A stretch of DNA of 64,000 nucleotides from Paenibacillus sp. FSL K6-1330 (GCF_037976825.1 NZ_CP150269.1:889001-953000); one strand, 5' to 3'. Numbered from the stretch's first letter, positions 23,334 through 32,926 are shown. The notes: a model not told the origin generated them from the sequence alone. A program made the numbers and translations.

Positions 23334-24719
23334 ATGAAAAAAAGAAGGATTAAAAAGACCTATGCACTTCTGCTTGCGTTCAGCATGCTCGTCGTATTGG
23401 CATTGTCCGGCTGCACCGGTGGCAAATCAGCGGGAGAAGTGGCTCCCGAAGGCAAAGGCGACAGCGGCGGTTCTTCAGGCGAGCAAGTAACCATTACGCA
23501 TTACACGATGGATTCGGAAGACCGGACTTTTATTGAGAAGCTGGTTCCGGACTTTGAAGCCAAACACCCTAACATCAAGGTCAGAATAGAAAAGGCTCCT
23601 TACGAGCAGTTTGATAGCAAACTGCAAACGCTGATCGCTGGCGGTAAATCGCCTGACGTGACAAGCCACTATGGCTACGGCGGCTTTGCGGAATATTTCA
23701 ACAAAGATATGCTGCTTGACATGAACGACATTATAAAGGAAGACGGCTTTAAGGCATCCGATTACAGCATCCCGGAAGACCTCATGGACATCTATACCAT
23801 CAAAGACCATGTATACGGGATTCCGGTCAATATGTATGTGACCCTCATGCTCTATAACAAAGACATGTTCGATGCTGCCAATGTTCCTTATCCTCCAAGC
23901 GATTACGAGGACAAGAGCTGGACGTTTGACAAAATGGTTGAAGAAGCCAAGAAAATGACGCATGTATCCGACGATATCGCTAAAACACAGTATGGCGTCG
24001 ACTTCACATGGTCCGAACGCGATATGCGCCCGCTGTATTTCGGCGTTGAGCCTTACTCCCAGGATACCTGGACCAACGGCGGCGTGCCTTCGGAGACTCA
24101 TTTTGATTCTCCTGAAGTGATGGCAACCTACAATAAACTGTTTGACCTGATTTTGAAGGATAAGGTCTCCCCGACGACGGAATGGAGTAAGAGCGTAGCC
24201 GGGCAAAATGGCGATGCATTCGTAACCGGCAAGGTTGGCATGACCGTCAGCGGCTCCTGGAGCCTTGCAGGCTCCAATGACTTTCCGTTCGAGGTCGGCG
24301 TGGCTGCAGTTCCTGCTGGCGGCAACGACAAGATCCGCAGCGTGCTGTTCGTCGATCCACTCTTTATTCTGAAAGGTTCCAAGCATCCGAAGGAAGCTTT
24401 TGAATGGATCAAATATCTGGTCAGCGAAGAAGTTCAGGAAAAATCCATTGACCTGAGCGGCGGCAATCCACCTGTCAATACGAAGGCAGCTGAAGCTTAT
24501 TACAAGCATTTTGAGGGCATCGATCCGGAAGATGTGAAAAAGGTTTATGAAGGCGCTGTGAAATACGGCTTTGAATCCTATAATCACTTGATTACCAACT
24601 ACTCGCAAATCAATGACATGTTCATCAATGAAATGCAGCCGATCGATACCGGACACAAGACCGTTGAAGAAGTGATGCCAACGATTCAGAAAAAAGTCAT
24701 GGAAATTATCAAACGTTAA
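23334..24719 (+). CDS. Sugar-binding lipoprotein of the LacI-regulated importer
   Basis: A 461-residue lipoprotein with signal peptide and lipobox ALSGC (about 23-27), then a Gly/Ser-rich linker. The family 1 solute-binding fold is indicated by LVPDFEAKHPNIKVRIEKAPYEQFDSKLQTLIAGGKSPDV and GKVGMTVSGSWSLAG, both classic positions. It follows the two permeases after 55 bases with the ribosome site GGGGGACTG. Gene order permease-permease-binding protein is the reverse of the usual order. The substrate is not deducible. Confidence 0.92.
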   Translation: MKKRRIKKTYALLLAFSMLVVLALSGCTGGKSAGEVAPEGKGDSGGSSGEQVTITHYTMDSEDRTFIEKLVPDFEAKHPNIKVRIEKAPYEQFDSKLQTLIAGGKSPDVTSHYGYGGFAEYFNKDMLLDMNDIIKEDGFKASDYSIPEDLMDIYTIKDHVYGIPVNMYVTLMLYNKDMFDAANVPYPPSDYEDKSWTFDKMVEEAKKMTHVSDDIAKTQYGVDFTWSERDMRPLYFGVEPYSQDTWTNGGVPSETHFDSPEVMATYNKLFDLILKDKVSPTTEWSKSVAGQNGDAFVTGKVGMTVSGSWSLAGSNDFPFEVGVAAVPAGGNDKIRSVLFVDPLFILKGSKHPKEAFEWIKYLVSEEVQEKSIDLSGGNPPVNTKAAEAYYKHFEGIDPEDVKKVYEGAVKYGFESYNHLITNYSQINDMFINEMQPIDTGHKTVEEVMPTIQKKVMEIIKR

Positions 24720-24732
24720 TGCAGACTATGGT

Positions 24733-24752
24733 ACCGCCCCGAAAGGGGCGGT
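24733..24752 (+). terminator. GC-rich hairpin between the importer and its LacI gene
   Basis: ACCGCCCC and GGGGCGGT pair perfectly around GAAA, a stable tetraloop. There is no following T-run, so it is a weak terminator, attenuator or mRNA-stabilising end. Confidence 0.5.
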
Positions 24753-24791
24753 GCATCTGTTAATTTAGCTTCGCGGCCAGGCCTCCGTCCA

Positions 24792-24825
24792 TGTATACTA
24801 GTGTTAAGCCAATGTAAACGTACGG
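24792..24825 (+). promoter_or_regulatory. Promoter and LacI/cre-like site before the LacI gene
   Basis: TATACT (24794-24799) is a likely -10. Just downstream, TGTAAACGTACG (24813-24824) matches the first half of a cre or LacI operator and partly the second. It could serve autoregulation or CcpA control; it differs from the operators at 21386-21472. Confidence 0.4.
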
Positions 24826-24851
24826 AAAATCCGCCGCAAGGAGTATAAACA

Positions 24852-25847
24852 ATGAAGGTTAGTATATTTGACGTAGCAAAAAAATCAGGCCTGTCCGTTG
24901 TAACGGTTTCACGTGTCTTAAACGGCGCCGAATCTGTTCGAGAGAAAAACAGACAAAAGGTTCTGGAAGCCATCAAGGAGCTTGATTACCGTCCTAATGC
25001 TGCCGCTCGGAGTTTAGCCCGCGGTAAGACAGGGATTGTCGGTTTGATCGTGACCACCCTTCAGGACTCCTTCTTCGACGCTGTAGTCAAGGAGTTGAAT
25101 GAAGTGCTGGCACTTCACGGTTATTTCCTGGCCATTTCGGTCTCTACGGGCATAGGCTCTGACGAAGCCCATTATCTGATTCAGGAAGACCGCGTGGACG
25201 GACTGATTCTGCTCTCGCCAATGGAAGAAGACAACTATATCGTGGAATTGAAACGGCGCAATATCCCGTATGTCCTGATTGACAACCAGAAGCCGGATAA
25301 TGACGCTTTTTCCGTCACCATAGACAACTACAAAGGCGGTTATACCGCAACGAAGCACCTGCTCGATCTCGGCCATACTTCCATTGCGCATTTAAGCGGG
25401 CAGGATATGTTCCGCAGTACGAGGGAACGCCGAAGCGGCTTTCTGCAGGCACTTAAGGAAAAGAGCCTGGCGCCGTTCGAAATGATTACGGGCGATTTCG
25501 AAATCGACTTTGGTTATGATATTTGCCGCAAATGGCTGCAGGAAGGGCGACTTCCTTCCGCCGTATTCGCAGGCGATGACAATATCGCGCTCGGGGTCAT
25601 GAACGCTCTTCTGGAAGAAGGCATCCGGATTCCAGAACAGGTAGCCATTGTCGGCTATGACGATCAGTATATCTCATCCAAGCTGCGCCCACATTTGACA
25701 ACGGTCCGGCAGCCTACTGACCGGATTGGGCTTGCCGCAGCGGAAATGCTGCTGAAGCGTATGGATGGTACGATGAAACGCGGGGGCAATGTTCGGATTG
25801 ACCCTGAACTTATCGTGAGAGAATCTACGGTTATACCTGCAGAATAG
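24852..25847 (+). CDS. LacI-family transcription regulator
   Basis: A 331-residue regulator. The N-terminal helix-turn-helix and hinge are typical: IFDVAKKSGLSVVTVSRVLNGAESV, then LDYRPNAAARSLARGKTGIVGLI. The periplasmic-binding-like effector domain follows, with DGLILLSP, IPYVLIDNQ, VAIVGYDDQ and LTTVRQPTDRIG at the expected places. It lies directly downstream of a sugar importer and is probably its local repressor or activator, acting at 21386-21472. The effector is presumably the imported sugar. The start ATG is 15 bases after CAAGGAG. Confidence 0.93.
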   Translation: MKVSIFDVAKKSGLSVVTVSRVLNGAESVREKNRQKVLEAIKELDYRPNAAARSLARGKTGIVGLIVTTLQDSFFDAVVKELNEVLALHGYFLAISVSTGIGSDEAHYLIQEDRVDGLILLSPMEEDNYIVELKRRNIPYVLIDNQKPDNDAFSVTIDNYKGGYTATKHLLDLGHTSIAHLSGQDMFRSTRERRSGFLQALKEKSLAPFEMITGDFEIDFGYDICRKWLQEGRLPSAVFAGDDNIALGVMNALLEEGIRIPEQVAIVGYDDQYISSKLRPHLTTVRQPTDRIGLAAAEMLLKRMDGTMKRGGNVRIDPELIVRESTVIPAE

Positions 25848-25877
25848 TCAGTTGTTTCATTCAAAGAAGAGTGCCTG

Positions 25878-25906
25878 GTCCCCGTATTTACGGGGACTTT
25901 TTCTTT
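25878..25906 (+). terminator. Terminator after the LacI gene
   Basis: GTCCCCGTA and TACGGGGAC pair around two T, followed by TTTTTCTTTTT. Confidence 0.9.
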
Positions 25907-26159
25907 TTATCGAGTGTATGAGTAGATAAGCATGCAGCTTCAAATACCATACATCGGTTAATAGTACAATGACTCGATGGAGTGATTTTTTTGTTTTTCA
26001 CCGAGTTGTCGGAAAGATACGATTGTTTGTTGAACGAGAGGCTTTCGTGATTCATTTGAGACATTGCTTCGTTATAATAACGTTTAAATATCGGGTATGT
26101 ACTTATTAGGGTCAATCCCGATCAACGAATGAACAGGGTTTGAAAGGAGGCAGTATCTC
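25907..26159 (+). promoter_or_regulatory. Upstream region of the cytochrome bd operon
   Basis: The gap carries no gene. TATAAT at 26073-26078 is a perfect -10, embedded in the small palindrome CGTTATAATAACG; the matching -35 is poor, which suggests regulation. A Rex-type TTGTGAA/TTCACAA site was looked for and not found. Confidence 0.4.
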
Positions 26160-27524
26160 GTGGTTATAGATACGGTGCTGTGGAGCAAATGGCTGACAGG
26201 GCTAACCTTGGCGTTTCATGTCATTTTTGCCACGGTTGGCGTCGGTGTTCCGTTAATGATTGCCATTGCCGAATTTGTCGGTATACGTAAGAAGGATCCC
26301 CATTACATGCTCATGGCCAAAAGATGGACGCGAGGATTCGTTATTTCGGTGGCGGTTGGCGTGGTGACTGGAACGGCGATCTCCTTGCTGCTCGCGCTTG
26401 TTTGGCCGAACTTTATGCAAGTGGCGGGGAATGTTATCGCCCTCCCGTTATTTATGGAGGTTTTTGCATTCTTTTTTGAAGCCATTTTCCTGGGGATATA
26501 TATGTACACGTGGGATCGGTTCCGCAACCCGTATATCCATTGGCTGCTGACGATTCCGATTGTTGCCGGGGCAGGCATGTCCGCTGTTTTTATTACGACG
26601 GTGAACGGATTCATGAATCAGCCTGGAGGCTTTGTCATGGAGGCAGGCCACTTTACGGCGGTTAACCCGCTGCAAGCGATGTTGAATACGGCGACGCCTT
26701 CAAAAGTATTCCATGTACTAACCTCGGCCTATTTGACGGGAGCTGCCCTGCTGGCGGGAATCGCAGCCTACGTTATTCTGAGAAAAGGGCCCTCGGCATA
26801 TTACAAGAAAGCATTGAAGCTCATGATGGCGGTTGTTCTGGTGTTCAGCTTGCTGACAACCTTAGCCGGGGATATGTCGGCCAAGTTTTTGGCGGAGCAT
26901 CAACCGGAGAAGCTGGCCGCTGCAGAATGGCATTTTGAAACGGAAAGCGGTGCGGATTTGATATTACTGGGCTGGCTTAATGCGGAGCAGAAGGTAATGG
27001 GAGCCATCCATATTCCGAAAGCGCTCAGCTTCCTGGCCTTTGGGGACTTTGATGCCGAGGTAAAGGGGCTGGAGGAGTTTCCGCTTGATGAAAGGCCGCC
27101 TCTGCTTGTCCATTATTTGTTTGATTTCATGGCCGGGATCGGTTTTGTTATGTTAGCCATTGCGGTCCTGTATTTCCTGTTTTTGTTCTGGAAGAGACGC
27201 AATGAGCTCAACAAGTGGCTGCTTCGGGCCATTGTTTTTAGTGCGCCTCTCGCATTTTTGGGCGTTGAAATGGGCTGGTTCTATGCGGAGCTCGGGCGGC
27301 AGCCGTGGATTATCCGCGGATATATGCGCGTAGAGGAGGCGGCTACGACTTCACCGAATGTGAGGATTCTCTTTTTCCTCTTCCTGCTACTGTATATTGT
27401 TCTTGGGACCATGTGTGTCTTTGTCCTGAGACGTTTGTTCCGTAACAAACCGGCAGAAGCCGAGCTGGACGAGTTCGTGAAAGAGAAACGCGATCAATCC
27501 ACGGGAAAGGGTGAGCCGGTATGA
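26160..27524 (+). CDS. cydA: Cytochrome bd quinol oxidase subunit I
   Basis: A 454-residue membrane protein of the CydA family. His20 in LAFHVIFATVG is the expected axial heme ligand, and a second histidine lies in KVFHVLTSAYLTGA near residue 184. The acidic helix FMEVFAFFFEAIFLGIYMYTWDR carries the conserved glutamates for heme and proton access. GRQPWIIRGYMRVEEAATTSPN is the conserved C-terminal quinol-side loop. The Q-loop is of the short type usual in Firmicutes. GTG start at 26160 after GAAAGGAGGCAGTATCTC. It oxidises quinol with high oxygen affinity. First gene of cydABDC; its stop overlaps cydB. Confidence 0.95.
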   Translation: MVIDTVLWSKWLTGLTLAFHVIFATVGVGVPLMIAIAEFVGIRKKDPHYMLMAKRWTRGFVISVAVGVVTGTAISLLLALVWPNFMQVAGNVIALPLFMEVFAFFFEAIFLGIYMYTWDRFRNPYIHWLLTIPIVAGAGMSAVFITTVNGFMNQPGGFVMEAGHFTAVNPLQAMLNTATPSKVFHVLTSAYLTGAALLAGIAAYVILRKGPSAYYKKALKLMMAVVLVFSLLTTLAGDMSAKFLAEHQPEKLAAAEWHFETESGADLILLGWLNAEQKVMGAIHIPKALSFLAFGDFDAEVKGLEEFPLDERPPLLVHYLFDFMAGIGFVMLAIAVLYFLFLFWKRRNELNKWLLRAIVFSAPLAFLGVEMGWFYAELGRQPWIIRGYMRVEEAATTSPNVRILFFLFLLLYIVLGTMCVFVLRRLFRNKPAEAELDEFVKEKRDQSTGKGEPV

Positions 27525-28537
27525 TCCATTACGAGTTGATAGGCATCTCCGTCCTTTGGCTGTTTTTATACGGCTATTTAATTATAGCCTCCATTGATTT
27601 CGGCGCTGGTTTTTTTGCCTTCTATGCCCGTCTGACGAAGCAGGACCACCTGATCAATCGATTAATATCCCGTTATTTATCGCCGGTCTGGGAGATTACC
27701 AATGTGTTTTTTGTCTTTTTCTTTATCGGCATCGTCGGGTTTTTCCCGGACACGGCCTATTATTATGGCTCTGCGCTGCTTATACCGGGAAGCATCGCCA
27801 TTATCCTGCTGGCGATCCGTGGCTCCTTTTACGCTTTTGAAAATTACGGCTCCAAAGAAAATATCGTGTATCTGTTTTTATATGGGGCCACAGGTTTATT
27901 GATTCCGGCTTCCTTGTCGGTAGCATTAACGCTTTCCGAAGGCGGTTTTATTGTGGATAGAGGCGGAGCTGTTTCTCTGGAATATTGGACACTGATGACG
28001 AGTCCGTTGTCGTGGAGCATCGTTGCATTGGCCATCGTATCGGTGCTGTTTATAAGCGGATCGTTCCTGGCCTTCTACGCCTCCCGGGCGGACGATCAGC
28101 CAGCGCTAAAGCTGGTGCGGACATATGCCCTGTTCTGGAGTACGCCAACCATTATTGCCGCGCTCACGGCATTTATTTTCCTCAGTCAACATAATGAGCG
28201 GCATTTTCAAAACATGATGGATTTATGGTGGCTGCTGGCGCTTTCCGTTGGTTTTTTCATGATAGCCATTTGGCTGCTGTACAAAGGTCGCCGCTACGGA
28301 CTCGCTTTTATTTGTGTTATGCTGCAATTTTTCTGTGCATTTTTTGCATACGGTATCGGTCAATATCCTTATATTCTGGATCCGTACATTACCATTCAAA
28401 GCGGGGCCACGCATGAGTCGATGGGTGCTGCGCTTGTGGCGGCCTTTATCGGCGGCCTCTGCCTGCTGATTCCGTCCCTTATACTGGTCTTCAGGCTATT
28501 CCTGTTTGATGCGGATTATGTAAAAGGCAAAAAATAA
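27521..28537 (+). CDS. cydB: Cytochrome bd quinol oxidase subunit II
   Basis: A 338-residue protein with about eight or nine helices and the CydB signatures YGYLIIASIDFGAGFFAFYAR near the start and LISRYLSPVWEITNVFFVFFFIGIVGFFPDTAYYYGS after it. It overlaps cydA by four bases (ATGA). It forms the bd oxidase heterodimer with CydA. The following ABC genes for oxidase assembly begin after about 70 bases. Confidence 0.94.
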   Translation: MIHYELIGISVLWLFLYGYLIIASIDFGAGFFAFYARLTKQDHLINRLISRYLSPVWEITNVFFVFFFIGIVGFFPDTAYYYGSALLIPGSIAIILLAIRGSFYAFENYGSKENIVYLFLYGATGLLIPASLSVALTLSEGGFIVDRGGAVSLEYWTLMTSPLSWSIVALAIVSVLFISGSFLAFYASRADDQPALKLVRTYALFWSTPTIIAALTAFIFLSQHNERHFQNMMDLWWLLALSVGFFMIAIWLLYKGRRYGLAFICVMLQFFCAFFAYGIGQYPYILDPYITIQSGATHESMGAALVAAFIGGLCLLIPSLILVFRLFLFDADYVKGKK

Positions 28538-28606
28538 TAATCGTGCGTGGGTATCACTTCATTTAGGAGTACCTTGCAGTGGTTTGGTATAAAGGAGGGG
28601 AGTTAC

Positions 28607-30427
28607 TTGAAGGGGAAAACCAGTCTGCTGTCTCAGCAAATGTCCGCACAAAGGAAACGTATTATTCTCTTGGGGATTATGTCGCTTGCGCTCGGTGCAG
28701 CCATGACAGGCCAGGCCGCGCTGCTCGCCGAAGCGGTCCAGAGGATTTTTGTGCAGCGGGCTTCCTTTTCGTCGGTTGTTGTCATACTTGGCTCATTGCT
28801 GGCTGTGATGGCTGCGCGGACGCTGCTGTCTTATGGAAACGGGATCATTGGCTTGCACATGGCCGCAAGCGCCAAGACGGAGATGCGAGCAGCGGTGCTG
28901 CGTAAGCTGGCCCATGCTTCCGTAGCTTCAACGCTTCGTGGACAAACGGGCGGAAAGGTCAGTGTGGCGCTGGATGCGGTGGATGAGGCGGACAGTTATT
29001 TCAGCCAGTATATGCCGCGTATGATAGAAGCCGCCATCATTCCCGTCCTGATTCTGGTCATTGTTTTTACTAAGCATATGAATTCCGGCTTGATTATGCT
29101 GGTTACCGCCCCCTTTATCCCGATTTTTATGGTGCTTGTGGGGCTGAAAACGAAGAACAAATCGGAGGAGAAATTCGCACAGCTGGCCGAGTTTTCCGGT
29201 ACGTTTCTCGACTCTCTTCAAGGGCTGGTTTCGCTCAAGCTGTTTGGTCGGACAGATCATCAGCAACAGGAAATTGAACGCAGCAGCCTGGGCTATCGGG
29301 ATGCAACGATGGGCATTTTACGGATTGCGTTTACCAACACCTTCATGCTGGAATCCATCGTTATGCTTAGCATTGGCGTTGTGGCGCTTGAGCTGGCGCT
29401 GCAGCTGCTGGTTTTCAAATCGCTTTCCTTCCACGCTGCCTTTTTGATCCTGCTGCTGGTGCCCGAGTTTTATAGCCTGCTAAAAAACACGGGAACTGCT
29501 TTTCATAGCGGTCGTACCAGCATGGGGGCTGTCCGAAAAGTAGAGGAGATGCTCACTGAAACAAGGGAAGCAGGAGCAGTGACAGATGGGCAAGAGGGCA
29601 CCGGGAAAAAGGACAGAACAAACTGGGGTGATCAGATGGATACGGCGGATAAGCCTGAGACAGCCGACTTGGGTTTGATTCGGATGCCGCCATCCATCGA
29701 ACTGAGGGATGTCCGGTTTCGGTATGCGCCGGATTCGTTCGAGCTTGCAGCCGGCTCCATGTCGTTTGGACCAGGGGAGCAAATCGCCATTGTCGGTAAA
29801 AGCGGATCCGGTAAAACCACTTTGCTGCATGTGATTGCCGGGCTGCTTGGGCCGACGTCGGGAGAAGTGCTGGTGAACGGACGTCCGCTTGCGGGGTACG
29901 ATGAGGCTCACTGGTTTGATCATGTTAGCTACATTACCCAGCATCCGTATATTTTTGCCGGCACGTTTGCCGACAATATTGCGATTGGTGCGGGCAGGGA
30001 CGCCTCCAGGGGCGAAGTCGTGCAGGCGGCGGAGGCCGCCGGACTAGCTGCGGTTGCAGCCGAGTTGGAACAGGGCTATGACACCTTTGTCGGCGAAGGG
30101 GGCCGGGGGTTGTCGGGCGGCGAGAAGCAGAGGCTAGCGCTGGCGCGTGCTTTTTTGAAGCGGCCTGCCGTTATTTTGTTTGATGAACCCACCGTCGGAT
30201 TAGACTTGCACACCGAACGCGTCTTACAGCGGTCCATTGCCGAGCTTGCAAGCAAGGCGACCATGATTACCGTGGCGCACCGCTTGTACACGATACGGCA
30301 TGCCGACCGAATATTGTTTATGGACAACGGAGTGCTGCTGGACAGCGGGCGCCATGATGAGCTTCTAGCGCGTCTGCCCCAATATGCTGAAATGGTGGAT
30401 GTCCAGCGGAAAGGGGGATTCGCATGA
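28607..30427 (+). CDS. cydD: Thiol reductant ABC exporter subunit CydD
   Basis: A 606-residue half-transporter fusing a six-helix membrane domain and an ATPase. The open frame reaches back to 28547, but TTG at 28607 lies behind AAAGGAGGGG at ideal spacing and is preferred. The membrane domain contains YFSQYMPRMIEAAIIPVLI, characteristic of CydD. A hydrophilic linker of about 50 residues (from ETREAGAVTDGQEG) separates it from the ATPase, which has Walker A VGKSGSGKTT, signature GLSGGEKQRLALARAF and Walker B VILFDEPTVGLD. CydDC exports cysteine or glutathione and is needed for bd oxidase maturation. Confidence 0.93.
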   Translation: MKGKTSLLSQQMSAQRKRIILLGIMSLALGAAMTGQAALLAEAVQRIFVQRASFSSVVVILGSLLAVMAARTLLSYGNGIIGLHMAASAKTEMRAAVLRKLAHASVASTLRGQTGGKVSVALDAVDEADSYFSQYMPRMIEAAIIPVLILVIVFTKHMNSGLIMLVTAPFIPIFMVLVGLKTKNKSEEKFAQLAEFSGTFLDSLQGLVSLKLFGRTDHQQQEIERSSLGYRDATMGILRIAFTNTFMLESIVMLSIGVVALELALQLLVFKSLSFHAAFLILLLVPEFYSLLKNTGTAFHSGRTSMGAVRKVEEMLTETREAGAVTDGQEGTGKKDRTNWGDQMDTADKPETADLGLIRMPPSIELRDVRFRYAPDSFELAAGSMSFGPGEQIAIVGKSGSGKTTLLHVIAGLLGPTSGEVLVNGRPLAGYDEAHWFDHVSYITQHPYIFAGTFADNIAIGAGRDASRGEVVQAAEAAGLAAVAAELEQGYDTFVGEGGRGLSGGEKQRLALARAFLKRPAVILFDEPTVGLDLHTERVLQRSIAELASKATMITVAHRLYTIRHADRILFMDNGVLLDSGRHDELLARLPQYAEMVDVQRKGGFA

Positions 30428-32148
30428 ATGAGCTGGCTATTTTAACCAAGGCGATGATTCAGGAACGGAAGGATATTGCCATCGCCATCATTGGAGGATT
30501 CGTTGCCGGCATCGCAGGTGTATGCCTCTTCGCCGCAAGCGGGTATCTGATCTCCCAGACTGTATTTGCCCCGCCGCTCTATACCTTGATTGTGCTGACG
30601 TCCCTGGTAAAAATACTTGGTCTGCTGCGGGCGGCAAGCCGCTATGCGGAACGCTTGTATTCCCATCGGGCGACATTCTCTCTGCTCAGCCGTTTGCGTA
30701 CATCCTTTTTTGCCAAGCTTGTTCCTTTGACGCCAGGGATATTGGGCAAAAAACGGAGCGGAGAACTGCTCGCACGGATCGTTGGGGATGTAGAGAGCTT
30801 ACAACATTACTTTCTGCGTGTCGCCTATCCGCCTGTCATTGTTGTCATGGTCTTTCTGGCTACGGTTTTGTTTACTTCCGCCTTTTCATTCTGGATTGCC
30901 TGTTTGTTTGTGCTGGGGATGCTGGCAACGGCTTTTGTGGTTCCTGCACTTGTTCTTCTTGGACAGAGAAGGATATATGGTCGCGTTCGCCAAGAGCGAG
31001 CGGCGCTTTCCACAGAAGTGACCGAACTGCTTTACGGCTTCCGCGATTTGAAAGTATACGGGCAAATGAACAAGCGCGAGCAGCAGCTGCAGCGTACCTC
31101 CGCCGCATTGGCAGCGGAACAGCAAGCGGCAGCCCGGCATTTGCTGCGCGGGCAATCACTGCATGTTTTTGTAACGTATCTGATTTCGTGGGGCGTACTG
31201 ATTCTTGGCGCCTTTTTGATTATGGACGGCTCGCTTGCCGGCGTGTTTCTCGCCATGCTGGTCATGGCTTCGCTTACGGTGTTTGAAGAAGCTGCGCCAA
31301 TGGCCACACTGCCCGCTTATAAGCTGGATAGCGAACATGCGGCTAAGCGGCTTGCGGAAACGGTTCTTGCCGCAGATAGGCAGCCGCCGCAGCCAAGCGG
31401 TGTCCTTTCCGTCGAGAAAGCCGTTTCCATTGAGCTAAGCGGTGTTTCATTTCAATATGAAGATGAATGGCGTCCAGCGCTGAAGGACATTTCCCTCTAT
31501 CTTCCGCCGGGGTCTAAAACCGCTATTGTCGGTCCGAGTGGATCAGGGAAAACAACCCTCATCGAATTGCTGCTCAAGCTGCGCACACCGACAGACGGCC
31601 AGATTCGTTTAAATGATACTTCGATTAAGGAACTGGATGAAGCGAGCATTTGGCAAGCCTCAAAGGTAGTGCTGCAGCACAGTCATTTCTTTCGGGGCAC
31701 CGTTCGGGACAACCTGCTGTTGAATGAGGAACATCATTCCGATCAGGTGTTGTCGGTTATGCTGGATAAAGTACAGCTGCCGAATAAGTCCCTGGACGAT
31801 ATGGTATATGAAAAAGGGGAGAACTTGTCGGATGGAGAGAAGCAGCGCTTAGCCTTGGCCCGGGCGATGCTCCGAGAAGGACGGTTATGGCTTCTGGACG
31901 AACCGACGTCTTCACTGGATTACGTTACGGAGCAGCGTGTTTTTCGGCATCTGTTGGCGCAAGCGGTTAACGACACGCTTCTTCTGATTTGTCATCGGCT
32001 GACCGGCTTGGAAGAGATGGACCAGATTCTGGTGATGGACCAAGGCAGAGTCATCGAAGCGGGCACGTATTTAGAGCTGATGGAGCAACAGGGATATTTT
32101 TATGAAATGAAACAAATTGAGCTGCAAATGATCGGCGAAGATGGGTAG
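30424..32148 (+). CDS. cydC: Thiol reductant ABC exporter subunit CydC
   Basis: A 574-residue partner of CydD. The N-terminal membrane domain contains GFVAGIAGVCLFAASGYLISQTVFAPPLYTLIVL and LLRAASRYAERLYSHRATF, both distinctive of CydC. The ATPase has Walker A VGPSGSGKTT, signature NLSDGEKQRLALARAML (Asp for the usual Gly) and Walker B LWLLDEPTSSLD. It overlaps cydD by four bases. It completes the operon cydABDC, so oxidase and assembly factor are made together. Bacillus literature sometimes names these two genes in the opposite order. Confidence 0.93.
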   Translation: MNELAILTKAMIQERKDIAIAIIGGFVAGIAGVCLFAASGYLISQTVFAPPLYTLIVLTSLVKILGLLRAASRYAERLYSHRATFSLLSRLRTSFFAKLVPLTPGILGKKRSGELLARIVGDVESLQHYFLRVAYPPVIVVMVFLATVLFTSAFSFWIACLFVLGMLATAFVVPALVLLGQRRIYGRVRQERAALSTEVTELLYGFRDLKVYGQMNKREQQLQRTSAALAAEQQAAARHLLRGQSLHVFVTYLISWGVLILGAFLIMDGSLAGVFLAMLVMASLTVFEEAAPMATLPAYKLDSEHAAKRLAETVLAADRQPPQPSGVLSVEKAVSIELSGVSFQYEDEWRPALKDISLYLPPGSKTAIVGPSGSGKTTLIELLLKLRTPTDGQIRLNDTSIKELDEASIWQASKVVLQHSHFFRGTVRDNLLLNEEHHSDQVLSVMLDKVQLPNKSLDDMVYEKGENLSDGEKQRLALARAMLREGRLWLLDEPTSSLDYVTEQRVFRHLLAQAVNDTLLLICHRLTGLEEMDQILVMDQGRVIEAGTYLELMEQQGYFYEMKQIELQMIGEDG

Positions 32149-32454
32149 AACGAGTGTGTTAGCATGAACTGTTGTGGAGCACGCCTACTTATAGTTTCGA
32201 TTTAGAAAACCTTTATGTTTAGCGTTTGATATAATACAAATTAGCTTTTGAAATATAATCGGAAGTACAAAAAGAAGTCGATTAATCGGGCTTCTTTTTT
32301 TTTGTTACTGATGCAATTGAAAGCTTCCTTCCATTACCATATATACTTATTATTTATATATCGGACATATAATATATTATTTCTTAATGACTTGTCTCTG
32401 TATACTTAGGATGCACCACGAGACTGGACTATACGAGAAATGGAGATGATTCGT
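32149..32454 (+). other. AT-rich intergenic region between cydC and the YtkA-like lipoprotein
   Basis: It contains the cyd terminator (32271-32303), two TATAAT-like boxes (32230-32235 and 32254-32259) and a further possible -10 TATACT at 32401-32406 with an AT-rich upstream. No gene was found. Confidence 0.5.
32271..32303 (+). terminator. Terminator after cydC
   Basis: AAGAAGTCGATT pairs with AATCGGGCTTCTT with a G-U pair and a one-base slip, followed by nine T. Confidence 0.82.
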
Positions 32455-32862
32455 GTGAGAAAAAGTGTGCTGCCCTTGATTGCAATTGTATGTTTATTGA
32501 TCTCTGCCGCCTGTTCCGGCGTTGGCGGGGGAGAAGCCAAAGAATCGGAAAAGCTGCAAGTTGAAGTGAATCCTGTTCAAGACGTCCTCGTATCCGGCCG
32601 CGCCATTCTCATAGATGCCCATATAACGAAGGGAAGCGATCCAATCGTCGATACCGCGCAAGTTGAATTCGAAATATGGAAAAAAGACAGCGCCGAACAT
32701 GATATGATCACTGCCATTCCAGACCAGGATGGGAATTACCGGATTAAAACGCTGTTCTCTGAAGGCGGGGAGTATTTCGTCAAAGTCCACGTGGAAAATG
32801 GAGGGGCGTCGGTAACGACGAGTGAAAAGAAACTGGTCGTTCAAAACGATGAGATGAGCTAA
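32455..32862 (+). CDS. YtkA/FixH-like lipoprotein
   Basis: A 135-residue lipoprotein when started at GTG 32455, which has GGAGATGA at good spacing; ATG at 32440 would add five residues. The signal peptide VLPLIAIVCLLISAAC ends in a lipobox. The mature part resembles the single immunoglobulin-like YtkA domain: QVEFEIWKKDSAEHDMITAIPDQDGNYRIKTLFSEGGEYFVKVHVENGG. YtkA-like proteins occur near respiratory and copper genes, fitting its position after cydABDC, but the role is unknown. Flanked by terminators. Confidence 0.78.
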   Translation: MRKSVLPLIAIVCLLISAACSGVGGGEAKESEKLQVEVNPVQDVLVSGRAILIDAHITKGSDPIVDTAQVEFEIWKKDSAEHDMITAIPDQDGNYRIKTLFSEGGEYFVKVHVENGGASVTTSEKKLVVQNDEMS

Positions 32863-32897
32863 GAATCACTGCTTATTAATGGATAGTACCATTTGGA

Positions 32898-32926
32898 GGA
32901 AGCCGGAAAAAACGGCTTCCTTTTTT
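32898..32926 (+). terminator. Terminator after the YtkA-like gene
   Basis: GGAAGCCG and CGGCTTCC pair perfectly around GAAAAAA, then six T. Being near-symmetric, it may also serve the convergent LysR gene. Confidence 0.9.

Noticed and set aside
23475..24656. 393-codon minus-strand open frame opposite the sugar-binding lipoprotein
   Set aside because: It is the antisense shadow of a clear binding-protein gene, with His/Ile/Phe-rich content and no ribosome site.
25907..26159. Rex operator before cydA
   Set aside because: No TTGTGAA/TTCACAA-type dyad is present; only a short dyad around the -10.
30522..31286. 254-codon plus-strand frame inside cydC
   Set aside because: Cys/Arg/Ala-rich out-of-frame reading of cydC, which has all ABC motifs in its own frame.
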